From NCBI GenBank assembly GCA_963669155.1, contig OZ022577.1, forward strand, positions 30,064,053 to 30,128,052: a stretch of 64,000 bases of DNA, read 5' to 3'. Of the stretch, positions 25,316 to 38,100 are shown one piece after another. The notes below the pieces were generated by a model that was not told the origin of the DNA, did no database searches, and saw only the letters and a list, made by a program, of their open reading frames with translations. Every line of letters starts with the position of its first letter. The stretch's first letter is position 1. The position numbers and the translations under genes are program-made. This DNA is from Arbacia lixula. Its lineage: Eukaryota > Echinodermata > Echinoidea > Arbacioida > Arbaciidae.

Positions 25316-26604
25316 GAGAAGAATGAGAGAGAACATGAATAGTAATGGGTGGGACTTAAGCTGTCGTTGCAGAACACAGTGTTCCCACATGAATGTGGAA
25401 TGTGACATTGACAAAAATTTTCACATTTCTTCAACACAAGAAAGTACATGTAAACACCTTTCCTACGTGTAAGTTCTCCTTGGTAGCCTATCAACATGAA
25501 CAACGTGATCGATTAGATGGTTTTTTTTTCATGTCATGATATCAAATCTGCTTTTTACTTCCTTTGTCTGGAAAACTGTCCGCGACCGTATCGCGGAGGA
25601 AGCGCTGGGTTGATAACCCCATGTATTGCACAATAGTCTGTAAAGTAAATCTCCCTTAGATAACGCTCCACATGGCACTGTGGGTGCGATGTGATATAAC
25701 TTCTAAATATATACGTCAGGACACAACGTTCAATTTCCTACCTAGGCATCATATGCTTAGAAATCTGGATCAAGTTCTCCACACACGTATATGTGACATC
25801 ATCCAGCTTTCGATAAGGTGCATTAATTGTGTTCTTTCTCCTTACGATTTGATGGTATTACGTTCTGTTATGCAGTTCGGCTCAACGCTATTCTTGTAAT
25901 TGAACTAACATTGAAATGATTTAAGATATGATACAGGTGGACATTTTATTTGTATTTCCCGGTTTCATGAAGCTTTGTATAAATACTCGGTGCTAAAAAA
26001 CAAAATCTGTTGACACTTTTGACAGATGATGATGAATTACAACTCAAATTAAGCTAAAAATAGCACAATATATAGTCAAATGCAAGTTTCGTAACATTCC
26101 ATCGATTATTATTCTGACTTGTAATAATCATGCGAATGATTAATGAGATATTCACTTTTGGACAAATTTGGACCTTCAAAATGTCACAAAAGATGCTTCT
26201 AAAAAAAAATGACGTCCCTTGACTTTATGTTGTGTAGATTTCAGCTTACTTAGAGTTATACGTTATTTTTAATTATTTTTCCAAAAGTGTCAAAAGGTGT
26301 TTTTTTGACGCATAGTATAATGAATACAAAAATGCTCATTTATTTCTATCCTACCCACAACATGTGCACGAATGTCCAGAACCAACAGTGCCTTTTCTTT
26401 TTTTTCTGAAGCAATTTCGAGTTTCCGCTTGTATATGGTCATTTTGAAGGTTCATATGAAATAAGAAAAATGCAAATTATGTTACAAAATATTTAAAACG
26501 CGGTTTACAGTAGCTATGCATATTCGATAAGTGAAGAAAAAGAACGTATTAATTTTTGTTTGCTCAAACCATTTTTCTGTCTGCCCCTCTCTTTAACTTT
26601 CATT
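25316..26604. other. AT-rich non-coding stretch
   Basis: No gene or distinct repeat seen; short frames only. Confidence 0.4.
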
Positions 26605-26606
26605 CA

Positions 26607-26657
<51 letters not shown>

Positions 26658-26677
26658 CCACCCCCCCCCCCCCCCCC
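26605..26677 (+). repeat. (CT)n microsatellite followed by poly-C
   Basis: About 50 bp of CT repeat, then TTGTCCA and a run of about 17 C. Confidence 0.95.
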
Positions 26678-26928
26678 GCTCGCACACACACGATCAAACT
26701 TTCTTTTGATGCATTTCTCTTTGAATAAAATCTGTTTTTTATATGATAGTTATCGAAATATGAATCCAAACTATATCGTTGTTTAGAGATCGGGCAACCA
26801 AGTTTATCGGCTAAATGAAGGTAATGAAGGTCCTTTTTTTGTCAAAACTCCTCTCTGTTTCACTCACACATGTACACACATGCATTTGTCAAATCTATCT
26901 TAATAATGTCCTTCTAAATGCTAAATAT

Positions 26929-27072
26929 GCTACTCATTGCGGATTAATTGCTAGTGATACTCGTTTTTCTCTAAATGTATGGTCAACGGAACCTAAAAAG
27001 ATTACGACGTTTCGTATGCCGCTGCAACTTTTCTTCAAGTGTGATACAAAATTTTAGTAAGAAGGGGTTTAA
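26929..27072. repeat. Direct repeat unit, copy 1 (hammerhead-like core on - strand)
   Basis: Starts at CTACTCATTGCGGAT and ends near AGGGGTTTAAAT. It is collinear with the copy 263 bp downstream with scattered substitutions. The minus strand at 27,000-27,047 has the hammerhead-like order helix I, TTGAAGA (consensus CTGANGA, altered), helix II, CGAAAC, GTC. Confidence 0.75.
27000..27047 (-). ncRNA. Degenerate hammerhead ribozyme-like motif, copy 1
   Basis: Read 5'-3' on the minus strand: GTATCAC (helix I), CTTGAAGA (one-base insertion or C-to-T relative to CTGANGA), a stem-loop from AAGTTGC to GCATAC (helix II), GAAACGTC, then GTAATC (helix I partner, imperfect). Conserved GAAAC-GTC is present; the other catalytic box is damaged, so activity is doubtful. 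Confidence 0.45.
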
Positions 27073-27191
27073 ATAGTAAAAAGGTTAAATGGTTGGTTAA
27101 CAGGGCAACCTTCTTGCTACAACGCTCGTATCTACGAATCATTTACAGCCCAGGGCGCCCGTATGTTCGATCGATAATGTTAAATAATTAT

Positions 27192-27340
27192 GTTACTCAT
27201 TGCGGATAAATTGCTAGTGATAATCGTTAGTCTCGCAATGTATGGTCAACGGAATCTAAAAAGATCACGACGTTTTTTTGCGTCGGTGCAACACTTCGTC
27301 AGGTGTGATACAAAATTGTAGTAAAGGGGTTTAAATACCT
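27192..27340. repeat. Direct repeat unit, copy 2 (hammerhead-like core on - strand)
   Basis: The second copy, starting at TTACTCATTGCGGAT. The minus strand at 27,263-27,311 carries an intact CTGACGA, but the GAAA box has become a run of A before ACGTC. Helix I can form between GTATCAC and GTGATC. Tandem units with such cores are typical of Penelope-like elements and metazoan retrozymes (established knowledge); the family placement here is an inference. Confidence 0.75.
27263..27311 (-). ncRNA. Degenerate hammerhead ribozyme-like motif, copy 2
   Basis: On the minus strand: GTATCAC, intact CTGACGA, a weak helix II, then AAAAACGTC where GAAACGTC is expected, and GTGATC, which pairs with ATCAC. 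This copy keeps the box that copy 1 has lost, and the reverse, which suggests an ancestor with both. Confidence 0.45.
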
Positions 27341-27442
27341 ATCGGTTGATTAAAGGAAATGTGGCTAATGTAATACTTCTTTTCTACAAAAGGAATTTCC
27401 TCTCCTCTCCCACCCTCTTTTTCCTCTGTATCTCTCATTCAG

Positions 27443-27454
27443 CCCCCCCCCCCC
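27443..27454 (+). repeat. Poly-C run
   Basis: A run of 12 C within a pyrimidine-rich stretch. Confidence 0.85.
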
Positions 27455-30400
27455 TCCCCTTCCTTTCTCTGTCCTTACGCATAAACACACGCGCGCGCTC
27501 TCTGTACGTGATTTTTTTCCCGTTCTTTCTGCAATTTGCCTTGCTTTTGTGATACAAGTGTCATTGTTTATCTCGCTTAAAGTGAGGTTACGGGGCTTCT
27601 TCTTGTTCGCTTTCTTTGAGTGTATTTTCCCGCTTTATTCGCAATTCTATTCCTTTTGATGACGTCACGTTAATGGCTTAGCTTGTGTTATTCCTCCCCC
27701 TTGGCGTTGAACGGAGTGATCATGCATCTAGGTTTATTTCGAAACGCTTCGTTGCGTGGCGACAGCCCGGCGTGAAAACAAAAAACTTCAACTTCAGTGC
27801 CCTTCCTCTTCAAAACTGTACACCCAACGCATGCAAATGAAGGATGTGGATGTGAGATGTGTTGTGCAAGTTCGTATAGGGCGGTGAAAACGAGTGAGAA
27901 GGAGCATGTTGAATATGTTCATGGTGATTGAGTTACAGTTCAGCTTTTTGGCTTTTGAACTCGTTATCCGCCATTTTTGCTTAGAGATACCGTAGATCAG
28001 CATATGGGAAAATGGGTTAAGCATACGCGCATTTCTTGTCAATGTGGTATAATCTCTGTGTATAATGGTACTATCCAATTACTTAATATGTGTGTGTTTG
28101 TGTATGTGTGTGTGTGTGTGTGTGTGTTTGCTTGTTTGTGTTTGTTTCCTTGGTGTAAGTGACTTGTAGTAAAGTGTCAGATAATGTGTATGCATTCATC
28201 GTGTTCTTACCTCAATCACAAAGCTGACTGCCTGTCCAAGGGTAATAACCAAGTATTTCCGTTAACCATTGCTTATTGTGAACCTTAATAAAGTACGATC
28301 AAGTACATGTAAACTAATCGGTGATAACAGATCAAGAACACGTATTATTAGGATTTAAAAAAAAAGCATATCAAAAGTTGTTTATGATGTGTAAACATGG
28401 ATATGAATCAGATGAGAAGTGTGCTTCGGCAAGATCAAACGACTTGACGCTTTTATCTCATTGTCGGTGATACTACAATATATGTTAACAGAAAAAATAA
28501 GCTTCCATTACAGGTAGTACATTCCAGGAGGTCTAAGTGTTTATTTATATCAGCCTGTATGGTGGGGTACAATAGGAAGTCATTACTCAGTCAGACAGAT
28601 AACTGCAGATATTGTGATAGCATTGCTAGAACTCGCCGGTGTCTGGCGATGAGGAGGTCATAGCTAGGTCATGATTTCAACTCTGCTGGAAGGAAACATA
28701 AAAAACAACGTTCAACGATTTTTTTAGAGGCGTGTTGTATTCAACTGCTTCATACATTTTAGCTCTCTACGATTGGAGTAACAATATATTATAGTATGAT
28801 TGCGGCAGTGATGGAATAAAATCATGGAAGTGAGCTGGTGAAAACTTCAGGAAAATCACACAATTTATGCAAATTGTTTTACTGCAGACATCGTAATCAC
28901 TGCCTCCAATATCTCTCGTTTAGAGGCCATAAGATCTCCGAAACGACCAGTTTCAAAAACATATTCGAATTTGATGTGTACTGTTTCCTTAATTGATGCT
29001 GATGAATCATGGCAACCACAATACTTGCCTTGTTCAATCTCCTGGCATAGCAACAACTTAGGTATGCAGACTGCAGATATGTCTTTCTGATAAAAAATTA
29101 CATGCCGTGGCCAAGGCAGGTAGATAGATACCTTATTATATTACTGGACTGATGGAGTGATGTGTTCATAATAAATTGGCCTATTGCCCTCGTATGAAGT
29201 TCTGTGCATGGCCATTGTCACCCATGCCTGAACAATACTGTGTCCAGTAAAATACGTAACGGGTGGACAAGAGAAATACGAGTACAGTATGGGTGACGTG
29301 TGATCTCAGAGTGCTTTAGGTTAAGATTCTTAAAGAGAAATCTTTCGTCGTATGTGTGGATTTTCTTTGAACATTCTTTAATTCGGCTTCGCTTATGTGC
29401 TGTTCCGCCTTTCGGACTGATCAATCAGACGCGACTTTAAAACAAAATGTATCTTGGGATAAATTGTAAAAAGTGATTGAGAACAGTGATCATAAGTCAT
29501 GTACAATAGCAGAGGAAAATAAAACAGACCATGGTCGCAGCAATGCAAGATGACTTATCCTGTGGACTGGAAGTCTAGACAGGAATGTCATTAGCGATCG
29601 TGCATCATGCTGGTCTTTTTTTTTTTGTCTCGTTGCTAAATGGCCTATGCGGGCACCAGAAGATAAAACGGTGGGAATGAAATGCACCAACTACGCGATG
29701 TGATAACACTTAATGTGCAACCGGATACCGCGCGTTAAAGTTGATACTACGAGGTACTTTCAAAAGCGCGCAGGTTCGGAGGTATTAGATTACGGCGGAC
29801 GTCGCGAACTGTACACCTCGTAATATCCGCTCATCATCACGCGGCTTTCCAAGAACGAAACATAATCGCAAGTCGTGGGACACCCGTTTGATTAATCAGG
29901 TTCATATCATAAACTGTTCACTGGCCAACATATAGTGCAGTTCTATACGTGCTATATCATATAACTCTAGCATACGCCTGCACCTTTTGGCGTTGACATT
30001 TAAAACTAAGTCGCTGCAATGCTTGACATTTTGTTTCGTGTTCTCGGTGTGTAATGAAAGCTGTGAAAATGTCAGTATCTTATCATATTATGTGAACATG
30101 ACTCTGTACAATTTTGAAATATGATACAACATATTAACTATCAAATGTAAGAAGTAGACAAACCGACGTGTACATTAATATGCATTAATGCATATCCAGT
30201 ATAAGCCAGCGGCCACTTAATACCCTGTCCTAGAATATATATTTCGTATTTAGACGTTTCATAGAATACATATTAATACTTTAGCACGATAAACTTGGGA
30301 TTTAAGGCATAATCTTTCTTGAGAATTAAAAAGAAAAATCAGATTTTCATAAAAATGTTATACAACATGCCCTTGGTCATGTTGGTTTTATTTAATTCCA

Positions 30401-30866
30401 TGAAATATATTCATTCAAGCGGTTATCCATATTTATGAAAGTCGAAACAAATATCTGCATACCTCTGCCCTTCGTCAGGAGAACACAACATGCTTGGCCT
30501 ACTGCAGTGATGTCATTACTATTTTCGTTGCATATTTAGAAATGGGAGCAGTTATTTGTTTGGCAACCACTGTCGGCATGTTGCCAGCTGGTCCATGACG
30601 ACATGTTATTGTATGCGGTTAATAAGTCCATCACTCTTTGCAATATACATGGCGGTCGTTACAAATTATAACCCCAACCAAATGACGTCATGAATTCAAC
30701 GAGTTTGCTGGCGAAGGGATGTTGCTGATCTTTGTGTTTTGTGTGGTAACATGATGGTCTAGACATGACTCAATAATTCACAGTCGTAACCTCGAGGTAA
30801 TCATCACACTCGGTGGGGAATTTATTGTATTGACATTTGATGTTTATCAAATGAGACAAGCAGGAG
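27455..30866. other. Non-coding stretch with a (GT)n tract
   Basis: No gene seen. A GT microsatellite occupies 28,089-28,128. TGACGTCA occurs near 27,660. Confidence 0.45.
28089..28128 (+). repeat. (TG)n microsatellite
   Basis: About 40 bp of TG repeat with two interruptions. Confidence 0.93.

Positions 30867-30922
<56 letters not shown>
30867..30922 (+). repeat. (TA)n(TG)n compound microsatellite
   Basis: About 16 bp of TA followed by about 40 bp of TG. Confidence 0.95.
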
Positions 30923-30925
<3 letters not shown>

Positions 30926-32101
30926 TTGGAGGTATATCCTTCTGAGGTTCCCCATGTGTTTCGACCTATCGTACCACACGGTGTACCTAATACACGTGCT
31001 ACAAATCGCCGTCACTCATATTATGTGGCATGAGACCTGTATAATGATCGTATTTGAATGTATTTTATCAACGGGTTTAAGTATCATTCGAAAATATTTG
31101 AAGATCGGCTAAAGACAAAAGACATGCAGTAGCCTAACCAGATATCCCGTAGTTGCGCTCTTGCCTGTTAGACCAGGACGTGACCAGGGTTCCTGTAGAG
31201 AGCAGTCTTCGAGACAGAAGGGACTACACTGGTTAAATAAAAGGTGCAATGATGTGAAAACGAAGTATAGAAATGGAGAGTGTCGCAGACAGGAATTCGC
31301 ATTTGTTGCAGCTGTATTCCCGATGTGCATATTACTCATTTAAAAGATGTGTCATAATCATGCACATGGTCTGAGTCAAGTTTCTTGGATGATATCAAGA
31401 TATATTTTTGAAAATCATAAGCAGAGGGATTCCATTGAAAATGTCACATCGACTCAACAGAAATAACTACGGAATTCAACCATATCTCCAATTTACGCTA
31501 AGGGATTTCAACAAAAACACACGAGTCAAGTAACGTGAAACCTGCAAGAAATCATCGGATTGCAAGAAGTGAAGTGACGTTGCACGAAATGAGTAAGATG
31601 ATATCAACAGCACGTGCGCATGAGTCACATTCAAACTCAACTCGGGGTGACATGAATGAATCGGACTGCGGGTGAACCCGGCAGTGTGTCTCCATGTTGC
31701 CGAGACTTGCATCGAAAAGTGAAAGGTTGTGATTGATTTTTGGCTTAACTCACGACACATATTTTGTTGGGCTTTTTATTTCAAAATGAACAGAAGAACA
31801 GCACACTGGGTTTTCCCTCCAACCATTTAATGCAAGTAGTCTGAGAAATAAGAAATTATTCCTTTCAGCATTAAAGCTCCGTCCGTATTTTGTACAGTCA
31901 TGTTTTGTGATAAAATTATTTCAACCTTAGAGACAGTTAAAATACATGTGAACCTCTACATTCCTGCCCAACAGGTTCCATGGGTCTGCTTAGTCCTGTT
32001 TGATTTGCTCTTCGTCATTTAACACAAACGTATGATGATTGACGGACATTGCTATATATTTTCTTTATTGTTACGCGCCTGTAAATAAGTGAAATAATGT
32101 G
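30923..32101. other. Non-coding stretch, no gene seen
   Basis: Short frames on both strands only; no repeat recognised. Confidence 0.4.
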
Positions 32102-32158
32102 TGGGGAGAGGGAGGGGGAGAGGGAGGTGGGGCGGGGGGGGGGTTGGGGGGGGGGGTT
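32102..32158 (+). repeat. G-rich tract with G-quadruplex potential
   Basis: More than six runs of three or more G within 57 bp on the + strand, including two long G runs near the end. Confidence 0.85.
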
Positions 32159-35100
32159 GAGTGGCGCTATTGGGATATAACTAGGTTTCGGCTTCAAAGA
32201 GGCAAGTATCTTTAAACAGATAGTGTTAGGCATTACTGGAACACAATCAAAACAACCTAGGTTCATCCACTGTCCACATTATCTGCTTTCCTTGCCAATA
32301 GCCGCCTTTCCGCTTAAAGATAACGGAATAATCGCAGGATGTTTGGCTTCCGCGTATGCTGGCATTACCATATTAGCAGCGTATTATCATCGTTCTACGC
32401 AATGGGCCTGACCACTTGAAGTCGGTTTCACTGACATTCCCGTCAATTTCCTCTGCGTTAATCAAATTATATACATACGTCATAGCTCTGAATTAGTGTG
32501 AATTAAGGATAAACACTGTCGGCCGTAGTCGGGATGCAGCGTTTTAGTGCATGTTATCGCTGAATAATCAAAATACTGTCATCAAGTTAGTGTACATGTT
32601 TGTTGCCGTTCATATTACAAACACGATGTCAAAATTTTGCAGGCTCTTCCGTCTGGGCTGTCACAGTAGGCGTCGCTGAAAGACCCAGCTGGGTTCCTGC
32701 GCCGCGTCTCCATTACGCACCACTGTCAACTGGCGTTGCCCGTTGTGGCGAATGAGGTGCTGAAAGGGTTGCTCTATTATGCACGAGATGTGCATTCATG
32801 TTTCCTGAGACCCCACCCATCACGTCTGCACGCTCAATGATAGTAGCGTCATTTCCTATTTTGAAGGTGAAATCGATGCCCTATGCGAAAGAAGCAAAGA
32901 ATGTTGTGTATTAAAGTTACATTTGCTCATACCAGAGGTGACTGTGCTAAAGCTCCTGTACGTGCAGTAGTTGATGCATAAGTGCATTACTCTCATAAAG
33001 TAATGTTTTTAACTCACATATAGCATGTATAGCTGTTAAAGGTCTTCAATCAATAGCTATACATCACTCTTTGAAGCAAACATAAAATATTGAGTGTCAT
33101 ACGTATTGTTCATGGATGACAAAAAACAAACAAAACATGCAGCAGCGTCGTGACTGAGATCCCCCCCCCCCCCCACCCCCTCAATACATGCTTAAGCATT
33201 GAATACAGGCTAGCTGGTGAGTTCTTCACTGAGCATGGTAAGCGACGGTAACTAACGGTACCCCCGCCGTGCCTGGATATGCAGTTATCATGTTATGATC
33301 CGGGTGTTCTTCCCACCCGACATCCGATGACGTATATGACGTCATTGTCACCACCATGGAACGCGCGCTAGCTCATCACTCCAAGTCCGGATTGCATCGA
33401 TGAACACCAAGTAATATTGTTGACACGTGCTTTGAAATTCAAATCCTGCGTTTATGATGATGTTACTGTCGCCCGCCGGCTGGTGCGACTTACTCCACCG
33501 CGCCGGTCGTATTGCCGCGTCAGCACCGCTTCCATACGTTTTTAATTAGTCACACAGGGTCAAGTCCGAATTCCATACCCAATATGATTATTGGAGTCTG
33601 AGCGATGGGGGGCAAGAGTTGAACACAACTCGTTGTCCTGTGATTTCGGGGTCGCGAGCACCTTGGCGAGGGGATGATATTCCAGGCCAGCTGATCACAT
33701 ATATCACGATGGAAGAGCTGTACAGGGAAGGGGGACAGGCGTGAGGGGGAGCTGCATGATATTATTTGCAACTGCAGTTACGTGAGTTTGTGGATGAAAT
33801 ATCAAATGGTAATGACGAAACACCACGATTCGTAATGTCAATATGTACAATAATATTTATCAGAATATGATATTAATTAGAAAAGAACATCAACTCTTTA
33901 TGCGCCATTGAAGAATTTGTACACATTTGAACCAAGCACATCCATAGAGTGGTAGTTTGTGGTACGCAAGGGGTTTAACACATAATCCCTAGCAGTATCA
34001 AGAGGTGATCATATCAATTGACGAAGACCAAAATTGTATTTAGAATGCACAAAGGACAGTGCGGCAAAATAATGTCCTAATCATTTTTTTAAAGGAGAAA
34101 AGCAAGAAAATCATAGAATCAGATTGCCCATCTTAACGGAGGAAAATCATATATATGTCATGGAAATCGTGTGTCCCTGATCTGTGATAATTAGTCTACA
34201 TGGGCAACTAATGATTCATCTGCAGGAATCTACAGGATTGAAGGAGGAACATTAACCCGAAGAAGAAGAACTCAATTTTTTTGCCATGATGTATTGTATG
34301 TTGTTTAATTATTTCTATCATGCGTATCAACAAGGCAATACCATGGGCATCAATTGCTTACCTTGGATTTACAGATTGATGCTACAGGGCTAGTGTTTAA
34401 TATATTTAACCACAGTTAACTTCGTTATAACATGTCGGAATTTTATCAAACTTCGTTAATCTGTTCCTCAATCTCCATATAGCATTGTACTTCATTTTCA
34501 CGAGAGACAGTAGACACAGATATATTTAGTCAACAACCGAAACTTGAAATGCGATTGTTTGTGACGGCAATGTGTCTCGATGTAAAAAGGCAACAATCCA
34601 CCAATCTAAACATTCCATCATCATGATCATGTTCAAATAACTTCCTTATAGTTTGGACTTCCCAGTTTAACCCATTTGCAGAAATAGCATGTCATTAATA
34701 ACTGTGTGTAGGCTGATAAACAGCAGCTGGGAGGGGATATCAGTGTTGTCGCAGTTTGTGAAAGTACAAGCGAAGGGCATGCTCGCTTTATGAACTCTGC
34801 ATTCTGAGAACTCAACCGTATGTTATAGTTTCGTAGGAAATTGTGTCATATTATAAATACTTTAACATTTCTCTACAGCATACTCAATACGTTGTTTTTT
34901 GTTTACTCCTTTTTTACTGTCACGCGTACTTGTTTACCACATTTGATTTCCATTTCAATTACTGTTGATAAATATATAAATACTTGTACTTATTATATAT
35001 CTATATCAATCACATTCTTGTAGTCTTCCTATTATTTGTTTCTAGAACTTAACTTTCAATTTCCTTTGTTTTGTGATTGTGCATGTTCGTCTTTCGTCTC

Positions 35101-38100
35101 CACACACATAAATCAGAATCATTGTACATGTAATAAGGAGGGCGAGAAGGACTCATGCACCTCAAGGACGTCGTAGTGGTTATGGTGGTCGACCACCGTT
35201 TCTCCGTGATGACGGCCGTCGTAATTTGTCGGTGGCAGCTATCGGGCCCGTTAACTGTGTTTACAGTGAAAACCAGAGGAAGCCAACGAAAATGTGATGT
35301 TGCAACCGAGCTTGGCGTTGACACATCGCGTCGTGCATACTCCGCCAAAGGGATGCGCTGATTATGAGGTATATTATTATTAGCCGTGTATCGCAGTCAC
35401 GTCAACAACAAGCTGGGTTTAGGCCTGGCGATATAGAATGACTATGTGGGCATGTTCAGTTACAGGTCAGGTTTGGCAATGCTTCACGTTGTCATTACGT
35501 GAAAGTGACTAATGTTGGTCAGGTAGTTTAATATCATTACGTAATCTTATTAATGTTGGGTACGACCTTCCGAATTAAAGTAAGTAGTTGTTAATACATT
35601 TTTTTTAATATGAAACACGGTTATTACACGATCGGATTGATAGCGATGAACAGCTTACGTAACGAGCCTTGAGAACATTACACCTTCTCTGGATGCTGGT
35701 ACATGAAATAGAATATCAACTCAAAGGTCATCGTTGCATATCGATTATAATATGGCACCCAGTATTACAGGGCTCTAGGTACCATGTTAGTGGGTCCCAT
35801 TGTCTTAGCACTCCTACACATTCCCTTTCATACGTGTACATTTCCTTCACTGTTTGATTGACTGTCCCCGTGATGACGCAGTAGACAAAAACATTAAGAG
35901 CTGGGATGTAGAGAAAATTTCATTATAGTTTATGGTCGTATAAAATGTCCCGATGTCGTTATCCATACCATTATACTTTATAAGCTTTCATTTTTCATAA
36001 TTTCCAAATTCATGGTCCAACTACTTTTTAATACATCAAGCGCAATATATCATACGCGTATCATGAAGATGTTTTGAGTACACACACATTCGCAATGAAA
36101 CATTTAATTTAAAGTCAATGTCCTTATTTCATATTGCCGTTCGAAACAAATCCGTAAGCGAAGACACCCGCTCGTCTTGAAAGACCCTGAAATAATCGGT
36201 TACACTTCATCACTCTTACATAGGGACGGGTAGGGTGAACGAAGTCAACGGTGTTTCGCCATACAATTAGGAGTCTTGTCTGGGTTATATTAAGGCATCC
36301 TTGGAGAGATTTACGTTTAATATATCTTATTTTTTCTTGAAAATTAACCTGACGTGGTCGTCACTCGACGGGTTGCATGGAGCCGTCGTTAATTCACTGC
36401 GTCCCCTTATGCACTGCGCGCGCCACCACGTTCCCACTGCGCGGTGTTCACCGTGCTTGCCCCCTTCCTTGGGTAGGTTAAGTAGACCAACCTGTGTGCT
36501 TCTCAACCCCTTGCTGATCCACATTGGCGTGCAAGGCCAAAGCTGATGATGCACATATAGAATGAGGCTACGTCATGCACCGTGTGAGAACGAGTCGCTC
36601 CGCGTCTTTACATTTTTTTCTCAGATGCCCAATTAAGTGGGCGTGGTTGATTGGCTGCCTCGCGGTGCGCCTCGAGATCCCATGAATTTACAGCGAGTGT
36701 CTGTTCCCCACGTGCTCCCCCAAGCTCTAACCGCACTGTCCTTCGAAATTATTTTAAGAGTCCGAATGAGGACAACTTTCTCCTGTTTGCATATGCGTTC
36801 ACATAAACGCGATCTGGTCAAACGGTGTCCAAGCTTGCAGAAATGCACGATTGCGTATACGTTAGTCTACCAGTCTACAGGCGGGGAAGTACTTCAGACA
36901 AATACCTTACCAATTTGACGATGCAGTATTTGTACCTTATGTCGGTTCTTGTTTTTAACGAGAAGTATAGAGCTGAGTTATATCCTAAAATGTGAATGTT
37001 TGATGTTTACTGTTTAATGGTTGATTGAGCTATTTATGCTATCGCTGAAATATGGTTAGGTTTCCTGTGTTTTCATTCACTGATGTGAGCACTTTATGTT
37101 TTTGATGCTAATAATAACTTTCAACAATACTCGCTTAGAAGATCGTCGCAAACCTCATATTGCATATTGCATAAAACCCTTGCTCAGGAACACTAACGGT
37201 ACCAGTCAGTATTCCTATGAAATAAGAAATAAAAACTATATTTACACGTAAATTCACATGTGCATATTGCAGTTATTCTGTTTTGACTGTACATTATACG
37301 GGAGACCGTCAAATGCAATTCATGTGTCAAAGCATTTTGCTGCATCGTTTCATCAGTGGCACGTGAACTCTTCCTTGATGCGGGTCTAATGATAGCCTCC
37401 AGTGAAGTCAGAAATCCAGGACGCCCGCCACTCGTTCTCTCTCTCTTTGAGAAGACAGCCTTTTACCCTCCCTCTGTATGTATGTCTTCGGCTGTCGATT
37501 ACCCCCACCATGCCCATCCCTCTCCCCTCTCCATTCGATTATCGCGCCTTTAGCGGTTTGACAAAAATGGATGCTTGCGATTACTGTTTGGAGGGCTCGA
37601 GGGCTTTGCGTTCGAAACGCACCCAGAATATGTTAGTGATTCACTGCATGGCGTCGATATAAAATCTGATTTCCTGGCGCTCGTCGTAATACGCCCTGGG
37701 ATGGGCGGGACGAATTGACCATCAGGACAGGGAATGATGTTAAGATATGATGTGCGTGTGCTAAATGGACAGTTCCTGTTGAGTGGCTGCTATGTATTTT
37801 AGTACTTGGACATTCTGCGTTATGTGGTGTCATTTTTAATAACTATCAAAAACAATGAAAAAAAAAATGCCCATGTTATTTATGATAAGGGTGTTGGGAT
37901 TGTTCACACCGTTTCAAAAGAATGATTGGATTCTTTATAAATTTCTACACAACCCTCGAAGTCACAATGCCAATATGGGACTACAGATCTACCGGCATTT
38001 TGACGATAACATTTCGCTTTAGAATTATACTTTAAATCAAGTTGTGTTCCCCAATTTCAAAATTGTGCTCATTGAGTACAGGAAAATGTGTAGAATCGGA

